Shown here piece by piece: positions 1 to 8,509 of a stretch of 64,000 nucleotides of DNA. The notes below the pieces were generated by a model that was not told the DNA's origin, searched no databases, and was given only the letters and a program-made list of their open reading frames with translations. Where the stretch lies: contig DBCO01000010.1 in the NCBI GenBank assembly GCA_002293145.1, positions 136,697 through 200,696 on the forward strand, in the 5' to 3' direction. The DNA comes from Akkermansiaceae bacterium UBA956. GTDB lineage: Bacteria; Verrucomicrobiota; Verrucomicrobiia; Verrucomicrobiales; Akkermansiaceae. The translations under genes were made by a program, and so were the position numbers. Position 1 is the first letter of the stretch; every line of letters begins with the position of its first letter.

Positions 1-833
1 AGATAATCGCGCGGTGCCAGCAGCAACCATACGGGTAACACTGCCGCAGCGAAACCATAAATCATGATCGCCCAGGCCAATGTGGTGGCATCCAAGGTAA
101 GCGCCGCATTCCATGAAGGTGGCAGAAATTTTCCGCCAACCACCGAGAGCAATAAGCCGATTACACCAGCAACCGAGACCGCGGTGACGCCAAATTTCCC
201 TGACTTGATCGCTACGCCCATCACCATGGCTAGGGGAATGGTGCATGCGATGGTAAACAATCCCCAGGGCGAGTGCGCCAGTGCTTTCACAACAACGAGG
301 CCAAGCACGGCAAGGAGAATCGTCATGATCGCAAGCAAGCTAAACATCGCGATCATTCCAACGACGGGATTGATTTCCTCTTTGAGCATTTGGCCTAACG
401 ATTTTCCATCGCGTCGCATCGAGGCAAAAAGCACGATGGCATCATGCACACCACCACCCAAGGCGGCTCCAATGAGAATCCACAGTGTGCCGGGCAAGTA
501 ACCGAATTGCGCGGCAAGCACGGGTCCGACCAAGGGACCAGGACCAGCAATGGCGGCGAAGTGGTGGCCAAAAACCACCCATTTCGGCGTCGGCACGAAG
601 TCTTTGCCATCCGAGCGCGTTACCGCAGCGGGTGCGCGCATATCATCGACGGTGAGAACTTTGGCGATGAGCCATGAGGCATAAAAACGATAGGCTACGG
701 CAAAAGTGCAGACTCCAGCCACGACCAACCACAACGAATTGATCGGCTCGCCGCGCGATAATCCAGCGACGGCGACAGCAGTGGCACCGAGCAAAGAAAT
801 CGCAATCCACATCAGTATTTTCATGAAGCGCAT
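1..833 (-). CDS. cstA: Carbon starvation protein CstA, N-terminal part (runs off the left edge)
   Basis: About 277 codons are visible and the gene continues beyond base 1. The protein starts MRFMKILMWIA and is a chain of hydrophobic helices with short polar loops, as in a multipass inner-membrane transporter. The segment FGHHFAAIAGPGPLVGP, followed by PGTLWILIGAALGGGVHD, is the hallmark of CstA. Family members are about 500-700 residues and import peptides or pyruvate when carbon is short. The last visible residues, LLLAPRDYL, also fit a CstA helix end. The start is ATG 833 or ATG 824 (same frame); no clear ribosome binding site separates them. The upstream side faces a possible mobile element, so its native promoter may be altered. 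Confidence 0.93.
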   Translation of the reverse strand, partial: MRFMKILMWIAISLLGATAVAVAGLSRGEPINSLWLVVAGVCTFAVAYRFYASWLIAKVLTVDDMRAPAAVTRSDGKDFVPTPKWVVFGHHFAAIAGPGPLVGPVLAAQFGYLPGTLWILIGAALGGGVHDAIVLFASMRRDGKSLGQMLKEEINPVVGMIAMFSLLAIMTILLAVLGLVVVKALAHSPWGLFTIACTIPLAMVMGVAIKSGKFGVTAVSVAGVIGLLLSVVGGKFLPPSWNAALTLDATTLAWAIMIYGFAAAVLPVWLLLAPRDY

Positions 834-954
834 GACAAAGGTATGATCAACACGACAGATCCGGTCAAGAGTTGATTCTGCCCTGAGGGGATGGGAGGAT
901 AGGCATCCCGCCTGTCTCGGATGGTAGATGTCTCTCCCTTTTTCTTCACCTATA

Positions 955-1175
955 CTTGAATGGCGTCCTTGGATATAAGCATTTTTATGATCGGGTTACT
1001 TTTACAACTCACGAAATCAGCGAAAAAACTCAAATCGAAGCTTTCAAAATCAACTCAAAGTTCGTAATGAAACAGCTGTGGATAGTATTCTTTGCAAAAA
1101 TACAATAACTTCCAATCATGCATTTCCTAATCAATACAAAAATACTCATATCCAAGGACTGACCCCATTTGTGTT
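955..1175. mobile_element. AT-rich element with about 30-bp imperfect terminal inverted repeats (MITE/REP-like)
   Basis: The left end (about 957-990) and the reverse complement of the right end (about 1138-1172) share AATGG, then an exact 12-mer GTCCTTGGATAT (965-976 and, inverted, 1148-1159), then AG and ATTTTT in register. The interior of about 150 bases is AT-rich, unlike its surroundings, and has no reading frame. No target-site duplication was found. From memory, the right-end phrase with GGGGTCAGTCCTTG resembles repeats next to REP-associated Y1 (IS200-like) transposases, so a non-autonomous element is the best guess. Its right end overlaps the apparent start of the next gene. The stretch 841-954 to its left contains only a short AGGC/GCCT hairpin near 900. 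Confidence 0.55.
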
Positions 1176-2239
1176 TGGTTCAAGCATGTGAAAAAATACT
1201 GGACGAATGCCCGCATTCCGTGGAGCTTGTCGCAGTGACATCTGTTTCGAAAGAGTGGGCGATTTTCGGGCTGCCGCAAGGCAAGCGCCTCATCGGCTAT
1301 GGTCCGTTTACCCGTATCGCATCGCGACCGAACGATGGTGTGGCATTTTACCTCAATGACTTCGGGCTGACGCAGGAAATGCCGTGGCGGATTCCTGCGC
1401 GCTGGGAGATTGTGGATGCAACCGATTTACCGGATGCAGAGCTGCCGCGCATCACTTGGTCGGTGCCAGATGCTGGCTCCTTCGCTCAAGTATTTCAGGA
1501 CATTTCCCAAGCCATTCGCAAAGGGATTTTCGAAAAAACCGTGCCCGTGAGTGTCGAGCATGGCACTTGCACTGAGGGCGATCTGCGGGCTCTCGGCGCA
1601 GCATTTGCCAAGGTGGGCGATCCGAAAATTTGCTACGGATGGATGGATGCCGAAGGCGGATTCGCCGGTGCCACACCGGAAGTGCTTTTTTCTCTCAAGG
1701 AGCGAACCTTGCACACCATGGCTCTCGCCGGCACGGCTCGCAGTGAAGAGCGTGAAATTCTCGCCGTCGATGAAAAGGAAATCCGCGAGCACGAATACGT
1801 TGCCCAAAGTCTGATTGCTAAGCTGGCCGACATGGGCACCTTGACGCGCCAAGAACGTAGCATCCTTGATCTCGGACCGATCGTGCATTTCCAAACCTTG
1901 ATCGAAGTAGCACTGGAAGAAGCGACGTCGGTAGAATCCTTATTGCGAAAACTGCATCCCACGCCTGCACTCGGGCCCTTGCCGCGCATTAAGGAGACCA
2001 TGGAGATGTTGCTTCAGTGGCGCTCTCATCTGGGTTGCCCTGCCGAATTTGGTGCGCCCTTTGGACTCTGGCACGATGGAGTGTTTCGAGCCGTTGTGGC
2101 GATTCGCGGCATTTGGTGGCATGATCAATCCGTGCTCCTCCCTGCAGGATGCGGCGTCATCGAGGCCAGCCGCGTGGTCAACGAGTGGCGCGAACTACGG
2201 CTCAAACGTGAAGCCGTAAAGTCAGCCATCGGCCTCTAA
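1169..2239 (+). CDS. menF: Isochorismate synthase / chorismate-binding enzyme
   Basis: The C-terminal two thirds carry the chorismate-utilising enzyme signatures in order: GTARSEE, EHEYVAQSL, HPTPALGPLP, FGAPFGLW and CGVIEASRVVNEWRELRLK. The group contains isochorismate synthase (menaquinone or siderophore entry), anthranilate synthase and aminodeoxychorismate synthase; the arrangement fits MenF/EntC best, but the substrate cannot be fixed from sequence alone. At most 356 residues are encoded, shorter than typical MenF (about 430), and the open frame begins with TTG 1169 inside the right end of an inverted-repeat element. An in-frame GTG at 1220 is another possible start. The N-terminus may therefore have been trimmed or replaced. 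glnD follows after 31 bases. Confidence 0.8.
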   Translation: MCLVQACEKILDECPHSVELVAVTSVSKEWAIFGLPQGKRLIGYGPFTRIASRPNDGVAFYLNDFGLTQEMPWRIPARWEIVDATDLPDAELPRITWSVPDAGSFAQVFQDISQAIRKGIFEKTVPVSVEHGTCTEGDLRALGAAFAKVGDPKICYGWMDAEGGFAGATPEVLFSLKERTLHTMALAGTARSEEREILAVDEKEIREHEYVAQSLIAKLADMGTLTRQERSILDLGPIVHFQTLIEVALEEATSVESLLRKLHPTPALGPLPRIKETMEMLLQWRSHLGCPAEFGAPFGLWHDGVFRAVVAIRGIWWHDQSVLLPAGCGVIEASRVVNEWRELRLKREAVKSAIGL

Positions 2240-2270
2240 CAAAAAAACAATCTGCACCCCACCATTTTCC

Positions 2271-5015
2271 ATGAGCGAATCTAGTTCTCCCCTGCAAATA
2301 CGGGCCGAAAAATTTTTCGCCCCTGCACGCGAAGGTGTATTTTCGCCTGCAGAACGTATCACCCTGTTCAAGCAATTTCTCAAAAAGGAAGAAGAGCTCA
2401 TCCACGAACGACATCGCGAAGGCGCTGGTGGCTTGGAAGTTGCTGGTGCGCGCGCCCAGCTCATCGATGTCTTGTTGTGGCATGCCTATCAATCAGCGAT
2501 GAATGAACGCGGCATCAAGTCTCCGGCATTTGCTCTCGTCGCGATTGGTGGATTCGGCCGTGGTTTACTCAATCCATGTTCTGACATCGATCTGCTGTTC
2601 TTGCTTGCTCGACCTTCCGCAAGCATCCCTCCGCAGGTAAAAGAAACCGTCGAGGCGGTGTTGTATTTGCTTTGGGATATCGGTTTTAAGGTCGGCCATT
2701 CCGTGCGCTCGATCGCCGAATGCATCGAGGAAGCGCAGAAAGATCAGCAAAATAAAACTGCGTTGTTCGATACGAGATTCATCGTCGGCAATCAGGAACT
2801 TTATGAAAAATCACTCGTCACCTTCGAGAAAGAATGTGTGCGCAAAAAAACTGCGGAGTTTTTGGAACTACGGCGTCAAGATCAACGCAGTCGGCATGAT
2901 AAATTCTGGAACACTCCCTTTTTGCAAGAGCCTAACGTAAAAGAGTCCTGCGGTGGTTTGCGCGACTATCACAACATCATGTGGGTCTCGCGTGTCAAGC
3001 GCGGCATCACTGATCTCGAAGATCTGGTGCGCGAAAAAAGCCTCAGCCCCACGGCCTATGCCGAGATCAATGCGGCCTATGATTTCCTGCATCGCGTGCG
3101 CAATGAACTTCACTACGAGACCGAAAAAGCCACGGAGATCTTGACCCTGCGCTTTCAAGGTATCGTCGCCACATCCTTCGATTACCCACAAAAAAGCATC
3201 CTCCGCCGCACCGAGGCCTTCATGCGCGATTACTACACGCATACCCGGCATCTGTGGCAGCATACGACTTCGCTGATGGAAATCTATCAGATCGAGGAAC
3301 AACAAGCCGCCGCTTCTGGCTTGCGATCTTTCCTTACCTTCCGTATTAAAAAGACTGAGGAATTTGATGGCTTCACCGCGCGGGATGGTCGCATTTACAC
3401 CAATGCTCCCGATTGCTTCATCAGCGATCCGAATCGCCTAATGCGCTTGTTTCAACATTGCCAATTGCGCAATTTGAAACTCTCGCCGCCGATCCGTAAG
3501 CAAATCAAAGAGCACCTTGAACTCGTCGATAAAAACTTCCGCTACGCCAAGGCCAACCGCGATACCTTTCAGGCCATCTTGGAGCGCAAAGGTGATGTCG
3601 CTCGGGTGCTGCGCTTGATGCACCGCGTTGGATTTCTGGGCAAATATTTGCCCGAGTTTGATGCCATGGACTGCTTGGTACAGCATGAATTCTTCCATCG
3701 CTATACAGCCGATGAGCACACCTTGCGCTGCGTCGATCAGCTCGATGCCTTGTTGATCGATGAACAACCTCAACGCGAATTCTATCGCCGCTTGCTGTTA
3801 GAAATTTCTGATCCCTATGCACTTTATCTCGCAGTGATCATGCACGATACGGGTCGTGCAGAAGATGTGCGCGAACACATCGATGGCTCCACCATGCTTT
3901 CGAATAAAGTGTGCAAACGCCTACAAATCAGCGGTGCGCGTCGCGCCTTGTTGATGTTCCTCGTCGACAATCACCTGACCTTTTGGCGCACGGCCACGAC
4001 CAAAAACATCGATGATCCTGATGTGGTAGCGGAGTTTGCGGCGGTGATGAAAACTAAGGAAAATCTTGATGCATTGCTGCTTTTTACCTTCGCTGATTCG
4101 AATGGGACATCACCTGATGCGTGGACGGGCTGGAAAGAATCCTTGATGCGACAACTTCACGGCCTAACAAGCCGCTTTCTTGATCAAGGCCGTGAGGGCT
4201 ACGCCGCGACGATGGAAGAACAGAAAAACGAACTGCAAGAGGCAGTGATTGGCTTGATGCGCGATGACTACCATCCTTGGGTGCGTGATCATTTTGAGCG
4301 TATGCCACCGCCAGCATTCAGCTTTCGACAACCAGCACACATCGTCACCCAAGTGCGCACTGTGCGCCACTTTGCGCAGCGCGAGGAAGCTAAGGCACCC
4401 TCATTCTGCATCAAGTGGATCGATCATAGCGGCAAAGGCTACACCGAGATCATTTTGGCCACGCGCAATCGCCCGAATTTGTTAGAAAAATTCTGCTGCG
4501 CTCTCGCATCGGAGCAGATCAATATTTTGTCGGCGGATTTCTACACGCGCACCGATGGCATCGTCATCGATATTTTCCGCGTATGCAATACGAACTTCGA
4601 GCCCATCTCGGACCCAAGCATTCGCAAGCGTTTCACGGATACCTTTGAGAAAATTTTCGAGGCCCCGGACTACAACGCGGAGCAGTATCTTAAGCGCAAA
4701 AAAAACTTCCTTGCGCCACGGACTGACGGCGGCATTTCCTTTCCCGTTCGCAGTTACATCAGCAATGACTTGCATCCTTTATGCACGACGGTAGAAGTCC
4801 AAGCACTCGACCGCATCGGCCTTCTGCACGATCTTTTCCATGCGATCAATGCCCGCAATCTCGACACGGTGCATGCACGAATTTGCACCGAAAAAGGTGC
4901 AGCAGTGGACACCCTTTACATCACTCATCCTGGTGGCGCGAAGATCACCGATCCCTCCATTTTGGCAGGATTGGAGCAAGACCTCGATGCGTTGTTGAGT
5001 CGAGAAGATTCCTAA
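2271..5015 (+). CDS. glnD: [Protein-PII] uridylyltransferase / uridylyl-removing enzyme
   Basis: This 914-residue protein has the GlnD domain order and length (about 890 in enterobacteria). The nucleotidyltransferase motif is GGFGRG at residues 93-98 with SDIDLLF at 104-110. A GlnD linker region follows, then an HD phosphohydrolase domain with the metal motif HDTG near residue 524, then two C-terminal ACT domains (about 720-800 and 840-910) that sense glutamine. GlnD uridylylates PII when nitrogen is limiting and removes UMP when glutamine is high. The HD motif reads HDTGRA where HDIGKG is more usual, but the metal-binding His-Asp pair is present. No glnB/glnK lies in the window. The VF530-like gene starts 8 bases downstream. 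Confidence 0.96.
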   Translation: MSESSSPLQIRAEKFFAPAREGVFSPAERITLFKQFLKKEEELIHERHREGAGGLEVAGARAQLIDVLLWHAYQSAMNERGIKSPAFALVAIGGFGRGLLNPCSDIDLLFLLARPSASIPPQVKETVEAVLYLLWDIGFKVGHSVRSIAECIEEAQKDQQNKTALFDTRFIVGNQELYEKSLVTFEKECVRKKTAEFLELRRQDQRSRHDKFWNTPFLQEPNVKESCGGLRDYHNIMWVSRVKRGITDLEDLVREKSLSPTAYAEINAAYDFLHRVRNELHYETEKATEILTLRFQGIVATSFDYPQKSILRRTEAFMRDYYTHTRHLWQHTTSLMEIYQIEEQQAAASGLRSFLTFRIKKTEEFDGFTARDGRIYTNAPDCFISDPNRLMRLFQHCQLRNLKLSPPIRKQIKEHLELVDKNFRYAKANRDTFQAILERKGDVARVLRLMHRVGFLGKYLPEFDAMDCLVQHEFFHRYTADEHTLRCVDQLDALLIDEQPQREFYRRLLLEISDPYALYLAVIMHDTGRAEDVREHIDGSTMLSNKVCKRLQISGARRALLMFLVDNHLTFWRTATTKNIDDPDVVAEFAAVMKTKENLDALLLFTFADSNGTSPDAWTGWKESLMRQLHGLTSRFLDQGREGYAATMEEQKNELQEAVIGLMRDDYHPWVRDHFERMPPPAFSFRQPAHIVTQVRTVRHFAQREEAKAPSFCIKWIDHSGKGYTEIILATRNRPNLLEKFCCALASEQINILSADFYTRTDGIVIDIFRVCNTNFEPISDPSIRKRFTDTFEKIFEAPDYNAEQYLKRKKNFLAPRTDGGISFPVRSYISNDLHPLCTTVEVQALDRIGLLHDLFHAINARNLDTVHARICTEKGAAVDTLYITHPGGAKITDPSILAGLEQDLDALLSREDS

Positions 5016-5023
5016 CAAAAAAC

Positions 5024-5257
5024 ATGTCAGAACCACAATCCCATCCCCGCGATGCCTTACATGGCGTCACTCTCGAAGCTATTTTAGAAGATCTTGTCAA
5101 ACGGCATGGTTGGGAGGTGATGGGTCGGCACATACCAATTCGTTGCTTTCAACTCGATCCCAGCATCAAGTCCAGTCTCGCGTTTTTGCGCAAAACTCCT
5201 TGGGCGCGCACTAAGGTCGAGGCGTGGTATAAAAATGACCATCGCCCACGGCCATGA
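5024..5257 (+). CDS. VF530 family DNA-binding protein (DUF2132)
   Basis: A 77-residue protein with the compact VF530/DUF2132 pattern: LHGVTLEAILEDLVKRHGW, then IPIRCFQLDPSIKSSLAFLRKTPWAR and a KVEAWY ending. The family is a small helical fold reported as DNA-binding (known from a Vibrio structure); its physiological role is unclear. The ATG at 5024 lies 8 bases after the glnD stop, and the stop codon overlaps the start of the next gene by ATGA, so the three are probably cotranscribed. Longer upstream in-frame reading exists inside glnD but the family begins near the ATG chosen here. Confidence 0.88.
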   Translation: MSEPQSHPRDALHGVTLEAILEDLVKRHGWEVMGRHIPIRCFQLDPSIKSSLAFLRKTPWARTKVEAWYKNDHRPRP

Positions 5258-5748
5258 GCGCTCGTCTTTTTTCTAACAGCTTCCCGCACACACGACATGG
5301 ATTTCGCGATGTGCTGCGCTGGAAAATAGGACTCGAGCCGCGTGAAACATCGCGATTTCCCGAGGCGATCATGCCGGCTGCGCGTCGAGAGGTAAATCGA
5401 GCCGAATGGCGAATCATGCCTACACAAGGTTGGCGTGTTGCGTGGCTGGGACACTCGTCCTTTTTTCTGTCGGGCAATGGATTGCGTCTGCTGATCGACC
5501 CGGTTTTCTCCAATTACTGCGCGCCATTTCCGCTACATCTACGCGCATTTCGCCGCTTCCAACAAGCCGCCTGCCAGATCGCAGATCTACCAAGCATTGA
5601 TGCCATTATGCTAACGCACAACCACTATGACCACTGTGATCTGGCAACGCTCAAGCAATTCCCGCGCGACACACGCATCATTTGTGCTGAGGGTATGCAA
5701 GGCTGGCTCACTCGCAAAGGCTTTACCAATGCAAACGAAGTGGCATGA
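5254..5748 (+). pseudogene. MBL-fold metallo-hydrolase (UlaG/NAPE-PLD-like), C-terminally truncated
   Basis: The 164 residues match the N-terminal half of MBL-fold lactonase/phospholipase-D-like hydrolases: WLGHSSFFL, LLIDPVFSN, and the zinc motif HNHYDHCD (HxHxDH). Full-length relatives run to about 320-370 residues and supply further zinc-binding His and Asp residues that are absent here. The frame ends at a TGA at 5746. None of the three forward frames in 5749-5920 restores recognisable family sequence, so this looks like a true deletion rather than a single frameshift. It overlaps the preceding gene by ATGA. It is probably inactive, though a folded fragment cannot be excluded. Confidence 0.65.
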
Positions 5749-5920
5749 CATGCTTCCGTTTTGTTAGAGAACAATTACATTGGCGCGGACTAGTGTTTTG
5801 TGATTCATTACCCCTACCGAGTGGCAGGGATTTCAACTCAACACCAGCCTATTTTTACTCAATGCTATGGAACGCCTGTGAATCATGAACTATTTTCCAG
5901 AACGAAATCGATCCCATTCT

Positions 5921-6379
5921 TCACGGGTTTAACGCCCATTTCCGCGTACGGTAGTGACGATACTTGAACAACATTGTTAAATACAGTTTCACCCCAGTTT
6001 CGGAAATAATTCGCCCCCACCAAGAGTGACCCCACTGATACGTTATAGTGTCATGCATAATGCAGCACTGTTGATCGTGATCTTCAAAGCGGTGCTCATG
6101 GATGAAGACGGCAAACGGTCCTTTGATCATCTCATCTACCAGAAAATTTGGTGACTGAACCGTTTTCCAGCGGCATGTCCAACGCAGCGGGATGATCCAC
6201 CAATCTCGGCAATGCAATTCGATCAATCGCCCTTCCTGCGCGGGGCCATCAGTTTTCAGACTGACCAAGGTCAAAGTCGGCGGCATGACTTTCGTGAGAT
6301 TTTGCGGATCGCTGTGGAATTCGAACATCTTAGCTGAACTGGCGGCGAGTGGGGTGCTGGTGTAAAATATCGAGAGCAT
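5921..6379 (-). CDS. SRPBCC-fold ligand-binding protein
   Basis: The 152-residue protein shows the START/Bet v1-like (SRPBCC) pattern: an N-terminal strand, a segment MFEFHSDPQNLTKVMPP, a central strand run ending in W-rich beta strands, then HEHRFEDHD and a C-terminal helix. Small soluble members bind hydrophobic ligands and are often found near photolyase and flavoprotein genes; no substrate can be given. It is the last gene of a minus-strand operon, 6 bases after the small membrane protein gene. The start is ATG 6379. Confidence 0.75.
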   Translation of the reverse strand: MLSIFYTSTPLAASSAKMFEFHSDPQNLTKVMPPTLTLVSLKTDGPAQEGRLIELHCRDWWIIPLRWTCRWKTVQSPNFLVDEMIKGPFAVFIHEHRFEDHDQQCCIMHDTITYQWGHSWWGRIISETGVKLYLTMLFKYRHYRTRKWALNP

Positions 6380-6385
6380 GATGAG

Positions 6386-6811
6386 TTAGTGAAATTTTTG
6401 GATGAGTAGCCAGCTGAGGCACAGGCCACGGATAGTCCAGCAGAGCGTGCGCCAGGTGTTCGTCCGCACTAGCCGGTCAATCGTGTCGACATCGTAAGCC
6501 GACGCAAGTTTTTCGTGAAGTGGTATTTGGCAAAACGCCGTGCAAAGCCATATCAAGACTAAAGCCATAAGGCTGACGACAAAGAACAACGAGCGTTCAC
6601 CCAGGAATAGCAACAAACCAGCGCTTCCAAGCTCCGCCAACATCAGCGGACCAACCAGCCAAGTGATCAGTGACATGTGCCGCTCATGATAGGCGAAAAA
6701 TTCATTAGGCCCCACCTGTTTCAAGAGTGGGTAGTGCACCACTTGAATCGTCCAGATCAGCCCGACAAGGGCACAGCTGCAGGCAAAGTGAATGACAAGG
6801 AGCGTGATCAT
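6386..6811 (-). CDS. Small integral membrane protein, uncharacterised
   Basis: Starting at ATG 6811 this encodes 141 residues with four likely membrane helices. Recognisable polar landmarks are WTIQVVHYPLL near the end of helix 1 and FAYHERHMSLITWLVGPLM leading into helix 2. I recall similar proteins beside photolyase and FAD-oxidoreductase genes in other bacteria but know no assigned function. The start was chosen because it overlaps the stop of the upstream oxidoreductase gene as ATGA (6811-6808); the frame can be read 23 codons further upstream, but that part lies inside the oxidoreductase gene. Confidence 0.72.
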   Translation of the reverse strand: MITLLVIHFACSCALVGLIWTIQVVHYPLLKQVGPNEFFAYHERHMSLITWLVGPLMLAELGSAGLLLFLGERSLFFVVSLMALVLIWLCTAFCQIPLHEKLASAYDVDTIDRLVRTNTWRTLCWTIRGLCLSWLLIQKFH

Positions 6812-8055
6812 GACGAGTGAAGAATCGCATTTGCGGTGCGCTGGCCGGAGATGATCGCGCCTTCGATGGATGCGCTCCACAGATGATCTCCGCAGACCAA
6901 AATCCCCGCGTGCTTGCGAAAGCCCGCGCCGCTATTTCTAAGTCCGGGAGCTTGCTCGGGTAGAGCTCGCTTGATCTGTTCTGTTCGTAGATGACGCCAC
7001 TCTTGAACTTCACTTCCAAACCAAGACTCCAGTTCTTTTAATACGAGGGATTGCATGTCTGTTAGATTCGGTATACCTAAAACCGAAACCGAAATCAATG
7101 ACTGCCCCGGTGGCGCGTAGTCCGACGCTAGGTCTGACGGCACGCAGACGTTATTCACCAGACCACTACCCGTGCCATTGAGGGCGATGATGGCCTCGTT
7201 TAGCGGCGAACGAGCTGCGGCAAAATACAGGCACGTAACGGATCGCCAAGCAGGCTCAGGTAAGTTCATCTTAGGAAGCAAGAGAGCCGCCGATGAGGCA
7301 TCGGTCGCCACGACCACGGCATCACCGGCAATAGTCTCACCAGATTTCAGGGTGACGCCGTGCGAATGGATATCAGTCACCTGCGCCCCGAGTCGGACTG
7401 TGCCGCATGGCAAGCGCATGTTAAGTTGTCGCGGTATTTCACCCATGCCGCATGCCGGAAGAGTCGCGCTACCTTGGGAGAACATTTTGAAGGTGAATTC
7501 GAACATCCGACTTGATGTCCGGAGTTCCCGCTCAAGAAAAATGCCTCCATAAAAAGAGCGAAAAAAAACATCTATCATCCGGGTAGAAAACCCCGCACGT
7601 TGGAGATATAGCTCGGTGCTCATGTCCTCATGCGTAGCGATGTCTTGGATACTAACCCCACTCAAACGCCACTTCAACAACGCAACGCGCAACTTGTCTG
7701 CGAACGAGCCGATCGGCGCCAAAGCACTGGTCACGAGGTGACGTGGAGTGCGGAAAACATCCATGACCCGCAGCATTCGTCCGCCCTGATAAACCAGCGC
7801 GCCGGGTTTGAAGGGGCGCAGATCAAGGCTTGTTTTGTCGAGCAGATTACCAGCCTCCGGATAGGCATCGAGATAGACCTGAAAACCTCGGTCGAGAAGA
7901 AATCCATCCACCAGATCGGTGCGCACGCGACCACCGACTGCGTCGCTCGCTTCGAAGATCGTTGGCTTGGCACCCGCATCATGCAGACGAATGGCGCAGG
8001 CGAGACCCGCCAATCCACCGCCAACGATGAGCACAGTTTTTCCAGAAGCACTCAA
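6808..8055 (-). CDS. FAD-dependent amine oxidase / phytoene-desaturase-like oxidoreductase
   Basis: The 415-residue protein begins SASGKTVLIVGGGLAGLACA, an N-terminal Rossmann dinucleotide-binding motif (GGGLAGL), followed by FEASDAVGGRVRT, the GG-doublet of the amine oxidase/desaturase superfamily. A C-terminal flavin-contact region is seen at GILVCGDHLWSASIEGAI. Relatives oxidise amines or desaturate or isomerise polyenes; the substrate is unknown. The start is TTG 8055, preceded by AGAAG about 8 bases upstream. This TTG overlaps the TGA of the DUF4174 gene in its repaired frame, which supports both assignments. It is translationally coupled to the membrane protein downstream. Confidence 0.85.
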   Translation of the reverse strand: MSASGKTVLIVGGGLAGLACAIRLHDAGAKPTIFEASDAVGGRVRTDLVDGFLLDRGFQVYLDAYPEAGNLLDKTSLDLRPFKPGALVYQGGRMLRVMDVFRTPRHLVTSALAPIGSFADKLRVALLKWRLSGVSIQDIATHEDMSTELYLQRAGFSTRMIDVFFRSFYGGIFLERELRTSSRMFEFTFKMFSQGSATLPACGMGEIPRQLNMRLPCGTVRLGAQVTDIHSHGVTLKSGETIAGDAVVVATDASSAALLLPKMNLPEPAWRSVTCLYFAAARSPLNEAIIALNGTGSGLVNNVCVPSDLASDYAPPGQSLISVSVLGIPNLTDMQSLVLKELESWFGSEVQEWRHLRTEQIKRALPEQAPGLRNSGAGFRKHAGILVCGDHLWSASIEGAIISGQRTANAILHSS

Positions 8056-8509
8056 TCAGTTTTCTTCTGTTGGTTTTGAATTTCCTTACGGCGCATCGGC
8101 ATTTGATCGATCAAGGCGAACCATTTTCCAGATCCAGCGTGTTGTATTGGCGAGACTTTTCACCACCGTCCTTACCCACGAGTATGAAGACCGGACGCGG
8201 CTCTCCCGCAGACAGATTGAATTGTTGGCGCAGCTCGATGATTAGCTCTGGATTCAACCTGACTCCAGTAGCTACCCGCTGCACACTTTCAGAGGCATCA
8301 ATGATTTTAATGCCGCGCTCGTCGATTTTCAAGCGATGCAATACCAGAGCAGCTGCCACTTCTTTGGCAACTGGCCCCTGCGGTAACGACACCACAACCA
8401 GTCGATTTACATCGCGGAAGGCATCAATCGGACCAGCAGCAAGCGAGTGCATGCACCCGAGTAAAAGATTCGCCACGATAACAGGTCTTGAATAGAAGAG
8501 AATATTCAT
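8052..8509 (-). pseudogene. DUF4174 domain protein with a frameshift near its C-terminus
   Basis: From ATG 8509 the protein has a hydrophobic N-terminus (MNILFYSRPVIVANLLLGC) consistent with a signal peptide or anchor, then a DUF4174-like core (DVNRLVVVSLP, FILVGKDGGEKSRQ). The frame stops at 8111 after LDLENGSP. One base lost in the A/T run at 8124-8127 explains this: in the next frame the text continues WFALIDQMPMRRKEI, the usual DUF4174 ending, and stops with a TGA at 8054-8052 that overlaps the next gene's TTG start. The start codon overlaps the photolyase-like stop (ATGA at 8509-8506). It is either a recent lesion or an assembly error. Family function is unknown. Confidence 0.75.
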
